This document shows, piece by piece, positions 43,589-54,799 of a DNA stretch of 64,000 bases. Every line of letters starts with the position of its first letter. Within the stretch, counting starts at the first letter, position 1. The translations under genes were made by a program, and so were the position numbers. The notes beneath the pieces are model-generated. The model saw nothing but the letters and a program-made list of their open reading frames with translations, had not been told where the DNA came from and did no database searches. The stretch lies in contig CALSFV010000418.1 of NCBI GenBank assembly GCA_943737045.1, positions 116,189-180,188 of the forward strand. The letters are read 5' to 3'. Source of the DNA: Parapristionchus giblindavisi. Taxonomy: Eukaryota > Nematoda > Chromadorea > Rhabditida > Diplogasteridae.

Positions 43589-44428
43589 GATGTTTGGGAA
43601 GAAGATAGTAGAGTTCACCAACCCATCCGCATGCGTTGTGTAGAAAACCTCACGAATTTGGCCGAATTTCAACATCGATTTTCTCGAAGATCATAAACGT
43701 TTGAGTCCAGTCATTAAAGATGTAGTATCAGAATCACATGGTGATTCGAATTGTATATGTCACTAGTCATAACTCGACGGGGATGGTTGGTCATTCCCTT
43801 GTTAGTTGAGTTATTTGTAGACGAGGTCATTTGCAGTCGATTGAAAAAAAGTTTTACACGGTTGCTCAAAAATGAAGCGAGTTACACTCATTTGAAGTTG
43901 GCGGTAAAAAAATTGCATAATTATGCAAATTACGAAAAACAAAATTTCAAAATATTGTTTTCGCACTCAGTTAGGCCAGTCTAACAACTATCAATAAAAA
44001 GGAGGAAAATTTTTTATTTTTTTTCTGTGCAAAAAAGGTTCTTATTTTCATACACTTTTACAGGAGATCCGTGATAAATCATCAATGTTCATATTAACAT
44101 CGATTTAAAAAGCTTTTGATGAAACTCAACAGATTTTGTTCAAAACTGGACTATATATAATACTTTTTACTGCTTTTAGCCTAGTAGCTATGTAAGAATA
44201 CAATATTATGCAAATATGTATTGTATATATTGGCATTCCTTGATTGAAATAAAGTGAGATCCAACTGATTAATCGAGTATATACACATTGTATTCGGGAG
44301 TACACTCGAGAGAAAGTCCTTCAAAAATTAGTACACCCACAGAAGAATTCCTTATCTATGACGGAATGAATTTCTGGCAAAGAATATTCTTAAGTATAAT
44401 TCTAGAAAAACGATTTTAAAAAATCTGG

Positions 44429-44640
44429 GGTCCGTCCAATCTGTCAAAAAAGATGCGAATAAAGTTGCGAACAAAGTTCGCAACTTTGTTCGCATCTTTT
44501 TCTCTAAATCTCTCGAAATACACGCTCTCTAATTCTCTCTAACAAAAGTTGCGAAGAAAGTTGCGACCAAAAGATCGCAACAAAGTTGCGAACTTTGTTG
44601 CGAGGTCGGTTAGAGCAGGCGAGAGAGTGTGCATTTGAAG
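44429..44640. repeat. Cluster of GTTGCGAAC hairpins (left end)
   Basis: At least six alternating GTTGCGAA and TTCGCAAC motifs, including a perfect stem GTTGCGAACAAAGTTCGCAAC-like fold at 44,470-44,492. Similar motifs recur inverted at 51,845-51,940. Confidence 0.8.
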
Positions 44641-44859
44641 AGGAGCAGAAAAAGTAAACGGAGCTTTACATAAAGTTGCGAAGAAAGTTGAATTTACAAA
44701 AGTGATAGTTTGATGATTAAATTGCTATTACTCAACTCTCGATGAAAGTGTGTTCAATGCTTTATATATATTTTTTGTGAAAACACTTTTCATTTACACG
44801 AAAACTGCACAAGAAATCGTGTACATTCTCAGTCACACTCGTCCGAATCTTCGAGAATG

Positions 44860-46560
44860 CGCGGAGCACGCGCTGCGGACGAGCAGTGGAGGGGCGGGGT
44901 CACTTCTGCACAAGCGTGCGCGATCTCTCCCTCGCGAGCGCGCGACTTTACCAGTTCACTCTTCTTTCACCCTTTTTCGCGTTTGCATCGCATTTCTCAG
45001 TAACAGATTGAATTCAAGTTATGGTCGCGCGTTTCCTTCTACTTTCCCATCGTCCAACCAACCCTCGACGAAGTTGTGCTAAATGTTACTCTTGATTTTG
45101 TGCCTCAACTTAATGTTCGCGAAGTTTATTCATGCAAGTCTTTCATTCAGACGAATAGGCGATATCAGGCGAAGAAGGAGGCTTCAATTATGATGTCACG
45201 ACACGCTCTACCCCATACTCACGAATGCCCCTGCGGAACAAGCGCCGAATATTACTGCCGCGACGTCGCTGCCCAAAGTGAACGCTCTCAAGCACTTACC
45301 GAAACTGCTCCTGGGAACGGCTAAGGTATTAAATCTTTATATTGTTATTATTCATTTATGTTTTTGATCGGAATTATGTGCCTGTGTAATTCGTGTTTTA
45401 TGATGAACTTGATTATGTCTTCGTTGAATCATTGCCGAACCTGCTCTTCGTCAATTTTTCTGTTCATTCATATTCCACTCATGCCCATTTTCAACAACTT
45501 CAATGAACTTTCTCATCTTGTGTCCCATGAAACGGGTGATATCCCTTTATCTCTATGCAAGCTCCAATCCCGAACCTTCTGCCACTAGTTCTCACCCGGT
45601 TGTAAGTATATAAGAATAGCGCAGCTGTGATAAAAATGCGGGCATATCATTTCTCTTTCGTAGTACTAATAACTTATTGATTAGTGATCACTTTTAAGCC
45701 AACTGCTCGATTCAATACTGGGATTGTCGACAGAACACAATCTTCGACATCGGTCGCACTTTTACGATGTCAGCTACGACATAAACGCCTCTCCGATTGA
45801 TAGGGCAGATGGTCTATGAGTAGAGATTGAGGAAATGAATGGATATTGACTGATTGATTGATTGGTCTTCATGCAGCGACAATTCCTACCTGCTGAGTTG
45901 AAAGCCAAGGTACAACCTAATTCTCATGTTATTCGTCTTACTTTTCCTCTATTTAAAAGTCCCGAAAAAGAAATAGAGGGCTGTACGCTATTTTGCATGA
46001 TAATTATAACATATTTAATTTAATTTAATTCAAGCTGACAGCTCCCGCAGCTGTATAATATGACTTGTTGATTGTAAAAGCTAATTGTTAAACATTGAGC
46101 GTGCTTTTGCAGCGTGAATCCGATTCGGTGTCCATGATCATTACGGTGTTGAACTCAATGATGATGCGGCCAGTGGTGAACGCGTCGCCGATGCTGTGCC
46201 TTTGGCACTGAACACTGCCATCTCCGACGTCAATACGATTGTCGCCAGCTGTGCCGTCGCCAATTGCTAGACCGACGGTGAGAAAAGGATTTAGTGCTAT
46301 ACTAATACATTTACGAAAGTAAACGTGCTTAGTTAAGACATATTTATCCCTTTTGCCTATCATCCATTGTCATTTTCTCATTAAATTTATCTTTCATCTA
46401 CCTATATTCGTTAAATTTTGTATGCTTACAGACCGTAAAGAAGCATCGGTGGAGAATCCTCGGCGACGGCGCTGCAGTACGAGGCACGACGAGGCGGCAG
46501 ACGCGTCAGCAGAAACGGAGGATGAGAAGGAGCAAGCGAGTTGACAGTGACGGGTTGGTC
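44860..46560 (+). pseudogene. GC-rich broken exon-like pieces, source gene not identified
   Basis: Spliced-looking open pieces with AG/GT borders occur at about 45,878-45,909 (RQFLPAELKAK), about 46,114-46,276 (stop-interrupted, GERVADAVPLALNTAI) and 46,436-46,542 (acidic, AADASAETEDEKEQAS). Before them lies a GC-rich, promoter-like block (44,870-44,960). No complete frame can be built, and I do not recognise the protein. Confidence 0.3.
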
Positions 46561-46849
46561 ATTATTAATCTTTATTTAGTTGAAACATTTAAAAAATATT
46601 CTTATTAGTGTCGACAAAAACAATATTGACGTTAATATCCCTGCGGTTGTTAGGTTGTTTCACCCCGTGAATATGCGTTTCGGAACTGGTACAATAGTAT
46701 TGAAAAGGATCTTTGATCGATATATCTAGATAATTTCAGGGTTAATTAATATTAACTATTGCTGACACATGTGGGCAAGCTGGGGGAAAGGCTTTGCGCA
46801 TGACTGCCCATTTTGATTAGTTTGAGAAGTTTTGATTGCTCATGATTAC

Positions 46850-47460
46850 AGTACCTTGGAGACGGTCCCAAGATGGTTCGTGAGCTGTTCCGTGTCGCCG
46901 AAGAGCACTCCCCGGTACGATACAGTAACAACCGTATTCTCGATGTTTTACAGTTTACAGTTTAATGACCTTTATCAAGCACAGAACCATTGGGGAGGGA
47001 ATGGTTGCCACTAAACGACAGATTAGTCTGGGCGTGCTGAGCCAGCACGCGTGGGCGTGGCGGGCGTATTCTCGATGATCAATCGATAATACTCTAATTT
47101 TTGCAATTACAGCCCATTGACGAGATTGACGCCGTCGGAACGAAGAGGTACGATAACTAGTTGACCCACTCTGGCGGTGGGCGTGAGATCCAGCGTACCA
47201 TGCTCGAATTGCTCAACCAACTGATTGTGAACTGTTTCGACTCTCATGGGGATGTCAAGGTACTGTAGCACCATCGATTGGATCGATAACTAATTTTGTT
47301 CTATATTCTTGCTAAAGTAATTTTGTTAAAATTGTTCAGGCCCTGATGACAGCTAACCGCATGGAGTAGGTCGACCCCCGCCCTGATCGGTCGTATCGAT
47401 CGTAAGATTGACTGTGCGCTTTTGGAGATATCAAAGGATCAAAGAGAGCGAGATTTTCAT
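46850..47460 (+). pseudogene. rpt-2: 26S proteasome regulatory ATPase Rpt2 (subunit 4) pseudogene fragment
   Basis: Three exon remnants, about 46,850-46,915, 47,112-47,261 and 47,341-47,420, encode the second half of the AAA domain. They include [19 protein letters not shown] (after the Walker A region), then DEIDAVGTKRYD (Walker B), then [14 protein letters not shown], and a shifted GRIDRKI. There are stop codons in place of sense codons (after KRYDN and after ANRME) and at least one frameshift. Walker A and the N-terminal coiled coil are absent. Rpt2 is a single essential gene in animals, so a working copy should exist elsewhere. The fragment keeps intron-like gaps, so it arose from genomic DNA and not from retrotransposed mRNA. 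Confidence 0.85.
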
Positions 47461-48000
47461 CTGTCCATACTGGAAATCTTTGCCCTCATCCTCAAAGAAC
47501 ATGTTTGTTTTATGTATTTATTATTATTTATTTATCCATTAGTTATAGTTAAATGATCATTATTGAATGAGCAAAATAGGAGTATCACAGTTTCGCTGTT
47601 TGTGAGATTTCTATGAATTTTGAGGACTAACGGGACTTTGTCTTCCATTTGACACAGAGTGGAGAGACCAAATAGTACGGGGTGTGCCTTTAACATTGCT
47701 CAAGGAACATGTTGCTTTCATGTTTCACTTGATCTTTTTGGCGTTTCCTTGATAAGTGAATGAATTTTGTCCCATACGATTATGTCACGATTAGATGGGT
47801 TACGGACCGTAACTTACGGTCATACGTATGCACCACTGCCGCTAGCGGCAATACACCCCCGATTTTTGGCACCCGACCGATTTTCCAAAAAAAACACTCA
47901 AAATGATGTATAAATGCTCCAGTTTTTGCTTCCGACCCTCTGATTTTTGCGTCTGACCCTCCGATTTTCATCTACAGCGGCAAAGCCCGCCCACGTATGG

Positions 48001-48184
48001 TTACGGTAGTCCCTTACAGTAGTCTCGACATGGTGAAAAGGGGATGGGTTACGGTAGTCCCTAACAGTAGTCTGGACATGGTGAAAAGGGGATGGGTTAC
48101 GGTAGTCCCTTACAGTAGTCTGGACATGGTGAAAAGATGATGGGTTACGGTAGTCCTTTACAGTAGTCTGGACATGGTGAAAGG
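48001..48184. repeat. 48-bp tandem repeat, four copies
   Basis: Units beginning TTACGGTAGT start at 48,001, 48,049, 48,097 and 48,145. Each contains ACAGTAGTCT and GACATGGTGAAAAG. Copies differ at a few bases. Confidence 0.95.
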
Positions 48185-48507
48185 CTGAACATACAAATAT
48201 GCGTAGGGTTAGCGCGTCTTGCTAGTTTTTTTATTATTTGGTAATATTTGGATTGCTTTCAGTTGATAGTTTGGCTGATTTGTCTATTCCCTGAAACATA
48301 GATGGGCGCCGACATGGGAGTGCCCCCTGTAAAATTAGGGCTTTTCGAAAATTTGTGAAATACCCCCTGTAAAAATAACGTTTACGTGAAATTTTTGAAA
48401 AAAAGTGAAGGCCCACTGTAAAATATCCATTTTTCGTTCGGATACCCCCTGTAGAATCGAGCTCCAGGTACCCCGCCCATGTATGCCCTGAAACATGATT
48501 GTCGCAG

Positions 48508-51080
48508 GTGACGAAGAGAAGAAGATCCGCAAGAGACGGGCACAGAAGAAGAAACAGAATGGAGAGGAGGAGGAACGAGCGATTATTGGTGAGAGATTAT
48601 TATTATCATTTATTTATTTATTTATTTATTGTTTGTTATAAATGAATTGTTTATAATGTGCAAAAAATTTAATTTTAGACGAAGATGCAGCAGAGCGTGA
48701 GCGACTTCGCGAAGTACGGTGGCCTGGACTCGATGAAGGACGTGACCGCGGAGGATTTGTGGGACAAGGTCGAGCAGGGAGTACGGTAGGGAGAGCGATA
48801 TTGATTATTGATTTATTTCATACATTTTCGCCCCACCCACAATCTGTTGTTTTTGCGAATTATAAACTGACCCGAAATTTGAACAAAACTGACCCGATCT
48901 ACATCTCAAGTACTCAAAACTGACCCGGCATGGGGTGATTCTTACTAATCTCGATCTCCCGCATATTCCTAGATGGGTTTCGAGTCTCAAAACTGACCGC
49001 ATCGACAAAAGTGCTCACTCACAATGTGGGTGCTCGAAAATGTATGATTTATTTGTGATTTAGTATCTTGTAGATCAATAGTATGTGAGTCTTGTTATGC
49101 TCAACGCGTTTAAATGCGCACACCGTGCTAGTTTGAAACTCTGCTCTCCGATAATGCTCTTTCGCTCTCGTTTTCTCTAGAGAGCGCTGCCAGATCGTAG
49201 TGCAAAATTAGCTCGGAGTCTCGGGTTTAACAAACCCAGATGATTAGACTTTGTCTCGATACGTCTACCACTAGATGAATCAATTTACTTTATATACATC
49301 GCGTTTAACCTTAGTAAGACTCGCATATCGATTTTTTTATCGATTGATTGAAATTTTTCGATTTGCAGTCTCATTCTCGTGGGCGATGACGAGGAGACGT
49401 GAGTCCGATCAACGTCCTGCTAGATGTGGACGATGAGACGCTTCAGTGAGTGGAATTTGTAGCCTGTAGTTTGTTCTCCGAATATGCAAACACGAATCTG
49501 AATCTCTGAAACGAAATACATTCCCACTTTGTGTTATATTCTCTGTGTTCTTACTATTGTAATCATACATTGCCATACCCTTGCAGTGCGAGGATTGACC
49601 CACTATATAAGGCCATTTTAGGGCACTTTATAAAAAAATAAGCTAAAAATGACGATTTTTAAGCGAAAATAACGAATTTTGTGAACAACCCACCCTATTT
49701 CGAGAATTGACCCACTATATAAAAATAAACGGCGAGGATACCGAAAATGTATGATTGTAAAAGATGATGCCGAGGTTGAAGATAAAAAATAATCAATCTT
49801 TTTAAAATTGTAATTGTACAGGTGATGCTCGCAGTTCAGCGTCCACTGCGCTCCTCCCGACTGTTGGATGTTATCGGGCTATTCCACGTGGCACACACGC
49901 TATGGCCAATGGAAGGCATCTTTGGAAGGTATAATATATTTAGAATATATTGATTGATTGCCTGATTATCGATTTATTGTTAGATCTCCTCTCGTGTTTC
50001 ATGTCGGACATGCAAGACGACGATGAGCTCAACTATATCAAGGCGATCATGGTGACGAATCTGCGAGAGGTATGCATACTACTCTAGTTGGGGGCGGAGT
50101 GTGCTAAACAGCAGAAGTTTTGGTAAACAACGGAAATTCTGTTTTGTACAGGTGGCTGAGGAGTTGGCAGCGGTCGAGGATAAGCTGGCATGGCCAGGGA
50201 GTGGAGAAGGAGGCTTCATTGGTGGAGAGGAAGAGGAGTACAATAGCGAGGATGAGGATTACGATAGGTATGCAACATGGCTGGGATGGCCGCATTTTCC
50301 CGATTTTTGAAATTATTTTTCCTGGTACAGTACAATACAATTAGCGTTTATTGTTATCGATTACTGTAGTACTTCTTAGTGGATCAAAAAATTTCGGCGC
50401 CCTCGCAGAATTTTTTTATATTATGGGTCGATTTTCGAAATATGGTGTGTCGATTTAGAAAAATCGTTATTTTTCGCATTAAAAAATTATCGTTATATTG
50501 TGGATCAATTCTGGAAAATGAGTCGTATATCGATCCTCGCAGTATGAGGGTATGAAAATGTATGTTAGTGATTTTAAACTAATGCCTTTATACCACACCC
50601 CGTTCTTTCAGACCAAATTCGTACCGCGCACAAGATGTATCAGGATGAGGCACTGTAGACGAGGACCGAACGGTTGGTATACTTTATATCGGTATACGGT
50701 AGTCGATTGAGTGGATATACGGTAGTAGATTGAGTGGGTATACTGTAGTAGATTGAATGGGTATACGGTATTGAGTATATTGAAGGATTATGTGACAGTT
50801 GCAAGATCACATTTTGACTGCCTGAAACATGAGAACGGCTGGTGAACGGTCTTTTTGCAGTATTCTTTGTTTGTTTGTTTGAATGCATATGCAGAGCGCG
50901 ATAAAGAGACAGTCGGATGGTCGTTGTGTGTAATGAACTTGTTGATTTGGCGTTTTACGGTTTTTTTTAGAAATATTGCGATTTTAATTTATTGTCATGG
51001 TTTTACAGGGCATGAACACGGGCCGCAACGAGGACGCCGTGTGGAGGAACTCATATATCAATTATCGATTGATTAATTCG
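48508..51080 (+). pseudogene. Degenerate multi-exon gene for an acidic, charged protein, unidentified
   Basis: Open exon-like pieces with splice borders: about 48,508-48,590 (KKIRKRRAQKKKQNG then EEEER), 48,680-48,785 (SVSDFAKYGGLDSMKDVT, with a frame change near its start), 49,367-49,446, 49,823-49,929, 49,984-50,070 (SCFMSDMQDDDELNYIKAIM), 50,152-50,266 (acidic, GGEEEEYNSEDEDYD) and about 50,612-50,661 (IRTAHKMYQDEAL, then stop). A last piece at 51,010-51,075 contains GMNTGRNEDAVWRN. Internal stops and frame changes make it non-functional. I could not identify the parent. Confidence 0.45.
49109..49231. mobile_element. MITE, AGCTAATTT family, inside the pseudogene
   Basis: TTTAAATGCGCACACCG and the inverse CTCGGGTTTAA; the core CTCTCGTTTTCTCTAGAGAGCG is a diverged hairpin. 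Confidence 0.75.
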
Positions 51081-51429
51081 CACTCGAGGATGACGTCACG
51101 CTTCATAAGCTGCGACCGGACGCCCATTTTCCCATTCGTCAATCGATCAATAATTGTATATTGATCGACTACCCACCGTAATCTCACTCACTCCTCGTTA
51201 TTCATTTGTTCTTTCACTCAATTATTGCTTTCTACATAACATTTTTCTCTCTCTCATCTATTATATTTGTACTTGTAGTGCTTGTCATTGTCTCGTTTTC
51301 ATACTTTTGGTTCGATTTATTACTTTGTTCATACAGTAATTTTAAAGGAATGTTTTGTGTTGGCATGAAATATCTATAAATCCCGAAAAAAAACACTACA
51401 AATAACGTAGAATCATCAACCATAAGATC

Positions 51430-51720
51430 TCGGTAACGGTAGTTTGCAATACGTCACAATCATTTCCGAGCAAACAGTATAACTCTTACGATGTTTTCTC
51501 AATTTGTCCTAGCGCGATAAGTCTGACCCACCGAACCGGTTACGGTAGGATACGGTAGTTTGAGAGACGTCGCAATTTTATTCGACCAAATAGTGCTTAT
51601 TCCGACAATATTTACTCAATCTGACCCAGCGCAGTTAATCTGACCCAAAGGACTGGGTTACTGTAGGATACGGTAGGTAGATTATGGTAGAATATGGTGT
51701 GTTGACTTATGAGTTAACGG
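51430..51720. repeat. Diverged relatives of the 118-bp repeat
   Basis: It contains TCTGACCCACCGAACCGG and ATCTGACCCA with GGTTACGGTAGGATACGGTAG, about 115 bp apart, as in the array at 20.2-20.8 kb. Confidence 0.8.
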
Positions 51721-53809
51721 TAGTTGGTAGTACCGGCGGAGCTCCGCCCACCGTCCGTTAGTTTAGTTCTACACCAAACCCGTCTGGGGTTTGCCGAACT
51801 CTTTATTACAAGTATATAAGCCCATTTGCCCAGAGAGGAGTAAGAGAACTTGCGACGAAAGCTCGCTGGAAAGTTCGCAACTTTCCTCGCATCATTCTAT
51901 GGAAAGATGCGAACTTTCTTATGAACTTTCGTGTCGAAAGTGACAGATTGGACGGACCCCTGGACGAAAACTGAAATAACAAACATTAACACTCTGAAAG
52001 ATCAAAGATCAATACTTTTTCGCCCATCTTTTTTTGGGTGTACTAATTATTTAAGGACTTTCTCTTTGATGCCCCACCGAATTTCGCCTTGCTTAATTTT
52101 TTAAAGGGCAGGAAAATGAGAGAAGGCTTGTTCAACTGGGAAAGTGATCTTCGGCTTGAGTGCCCGTTGTTCAAATGGGAAAGTGCATATTATTTAGAAT
52201 TTTTTCCTCATTCGTTTAGTTTAAGACACGCTAGGTTTCGTAAAAATTTGTCATGTCATGAATTGCTTTCATCTTATCAGAGTGAAAGTTACTTTTGTAC
52301 TTAGGGCACTGTGGAATCAACAATATATTACAGTTTGATATGAATTTTAGTACACATTATTCAGAATTTTTTGTTCTTTCACGTGGTATATGACACGATA
52401 GGTTTCGTTACAACTTTGACGTGTCACGAATTATTTAATACCAAAAATGCATAGAGCAATGAAAGATAATTTTGTTCTTCGGCTGGAGTAGCCGTTGTTC
52501 AACTGGGAAAGTTCAGAATTTTTGCTCTTTTGAGTAGTATATGACAACCTAGGGTTCGCTGAAAATTTCTCATGTCATGAATTGTTTTATCTTATCAGAG
52601 TGAAAGTTACTTTTATACTTAGGGCATTGTGGAATCAACACAAGATTACAGTTTGACATGAACTGAAGTGTAGATTATTCAGAATTTTTTGCTCTTTCGT
52701 TTGGTCTATGACACGCTGGGTTTAGCAGAAAATTTTTCATGTCAGGTATTGCTTTGGTCTTATCAGAGTGAAAGCTACTTTTATACTTAGGGCATTGTGG
52801 AATCAACAATAGATTACAGTTTGATATGAATTGAAGTGCACATTATTCAGAATTTTTTGTTCTTTCACGTGGTATTTGACACGATAGGTTTCGTTACAAC
52901 TTTGATACGCATAACAAGCTTCAAACATATCAATTGGAAGATTGTTGGTAGCCATCTCCACTTTATTCGCAAAAAATATTAAACGTAACAATTAACAGGT
53001 CTTGTGTACTCTGGAGTAATGATGTATCCTTGAAATCAGCATAACGAGATCTTTGAAATGATATATAATTCTCATGGAAAATTTTAATTTTAAGGTTTTG
53101 TTATAGAATCTAATGACAAATTGGAAGATTGTTAGTTGCCATCTCCACTCTATTCCCAAAAAATGTTAAACGTAACAATTAACAGGTCTTATCTACTGTG
53201 GAGTACACTTTTTTTCTGTTTGCGGGGAATTGTTTCGAATATGACCGTAAAGCTTGATTTTGGCACGTTGCCAAGAAAAAGACTCATTGTCTATGTCTCA
53301 CCTGATGCAGCACCATCTTAATGTAACTTGTTCACTTACAAAAGTAAATGCTCTGTCCAACCATTATGAGCTTAGGAACCTTATCGGATAAGGTCTCTTA
53401 AGGGCTAAGTTAAGGCCGTTAGGTTCTATGGCGTAGACACTACGAGAGAGTGTGCAAAAGTGAGAGAGCACGGAGAGAGAGAGTCCATTCCTTTCTCTCT
53501 ACAGGAAAGGAAAGAAGAAGAAGAAGAGGAGAGAGAATGGGATGAGGATGGGGGGGGGGGAACGGGGACTTACTTGTCCTAAAATAATTCAAAATGAAAA
53601 ATTGTCCAAATTTAATCACATTTTAGATTCAGGCTGTGGTGATGCATTATTCGACACTCAACAAGTTTCATGCAAATTGGACAGTTGGACGTGCCCTTGC
53701 CACATTTTCAGCCTGAATGACGGCAGTTAGCGCAGGATCAGCCACACAACGGGAATTCGTGAAATGATTTTTGATGTTTGTAGTTTCATCTTCGATCATA
53801 AGCCTAATC

Positions 53810-53950
53810 TTTCTCCATCTTATCCATAACGTTTAAGAAGATCGGAGATCAGCGATCAAATTATATAGATCAAAGAACAAATGAAGGAGATCAAAGAACA
53901 ATATGCGAAGATTAGAGATCAAAGATTTACAAAAGATCAAAGATCAAGTC
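53810..53950. repeat. GATCAAAG-type short repeat cluster
   Basis: Repeated AGATCAAAGAACA and AGATCAAAGAT segments. The same motif fills the introns of the BED gene (61,600-63,860). Confidence 0.85.
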
Positions 53951-54416
53951 CTCCAGTTCAATGATCACTCTTTGTAGATTCGGCCAATATACCGTTAAAA
54001 GATGGGCTTTCGCATTTCAATTAATATTCGTGATGACTTTTCAATCGATGGAAGATGCAGATGGAAATGAAGAGATGATGGAGTGGGTGGAGCGAGGAGA
54101 TATTGTTGGTAGCCATCTCTACACGATTGTGCGTATAAAATGTACATTATTCAGAATGTTTTGCTCTTTCGAGAAGTATATGACAACCTAGGGTTCGCTG
54201 AAAATTTCTCATGTCATGAATTGTTTTATCTTATCAGAGTAAAAGTTCCTTTTGTACTTAGGGCATTGTGGAATCAACAATAGATTACAGTTTGATATGA
54301 ATTGAAGTGCACATTATTCAGAATTTTTTGTTCTTTCACGTGGTATTTGACACGATAGGTTTCGTTACAACTTTGACGCGTCACGAATTGTTTAATACCA
54401 AAAAGGCATAGAGCAA

Positions 54417-54595
54417 TAACATAACATAACATAACATAAAAAAATAGCAGGGGTCGCATAGTTGCGCTGATCAGGCGTTAGGTTGACCAGACTCCACCAA
54501 TGTTGTCCTATTCTCTTCGTGATCTCGTTCCTCCATCTCTCCAGCGGTCTTCCTTGTCCTCTGTTGAGTATTCGATCATACGTTCGCTGAACGTT
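54417..54595 (-). mobile_element. LINE 3' fragment with 10-bp target duplication
   Basis: C-terminal reverse-transcriptase-like sequence on the minus strand (GQGRPLERWRNEITKRIG, then WWSLV), ending in a pentanucleotide tail (TTATG repeats, read as ATAAC on plus). CATAGAGCAA flanks it at 54,407-54,416 and 54,596-54,605. It interrupts a unit of the 52-54.8 kb array. Confidence 0.9.
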
Positions 54596-54799
54596 CATAG
54601 AGCAAAGTAAGATAATTTTGTTCTTCGGCTGGAGTAGCCGTTGTTCAGCTGGGAAAGTTCAGACTTTTTTGCTCTTTTGAGTAGTATATGACAACCTAGG
54701 GTTCGCTGAAAATTTCTCATGTCATGAATTGTTTTGATCTTATCATATCATTTTATCATTACAAATTTGACGTGTCACGAATTGTTAGTTTTCAGTTTA

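Larger units (their letters stand above)
42766..43801. mobile_element. 1,036-bp palindromic element with TTA target duplication and tRNA-like arms
   Basis: The termini CAAGGGAATGACCAACC and the perfect inverse are flanked by TTA (42,763-42,765 and 43,802-43,804). The host arm on the other side reads straight through (atccttagttgag near 41,238 on the opposite strand). TTA duplications are typical of PIF/Harbinger elements. Each arm carries a tRNA-like segment. The central 290 bp is unique and has no clear coding potential. Confidence 0.9.
40685..44074. mobile_element. 3.4-kb foldback element with two nested insertions
   Basis: Terminal repeats ACAGGGATCTCCTGT and its near inverse at 44,074 are flanked by TA. 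The arms continue inward as near-perfect reverse complements to about 41,880 and 42,110. The left arm is interrupted by a TA-target MITE (40,862-41,155) and the right arm by a TTA-target palindrome (42,766-43,801). Without them the element is about 2.05 kb. No transposase-like frame is present; two mirrored frames of 96 and 124 codons are arm shadows. Confidence 0.88.
44309..52065. mobile_element. Possible 7.8-kb non-autonomous transposon carrying host gene fragments
   Basis: Inverted blocks bound the region. The outer pair AGAGAAAGTCCTT plus ATTAGTACACCCA lies at 44,309-44,350 and 52,026-52,065. The inner perfect 19-bp pair GGGGTCCGTCCAATCTGTC lies at 44,427-44,445 and 51,942-51,960. Next to each inner block are many GTTGCGAAC/GTTCGCAAC hairpins. 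Inside are GC-richer broken exons of a proteasome ATPase and of another protein. No transposase frame and no clear target duplication are seen. Two unrelated small foldback elements facing each other would explain part of the pattern. Confidence 0.45.
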
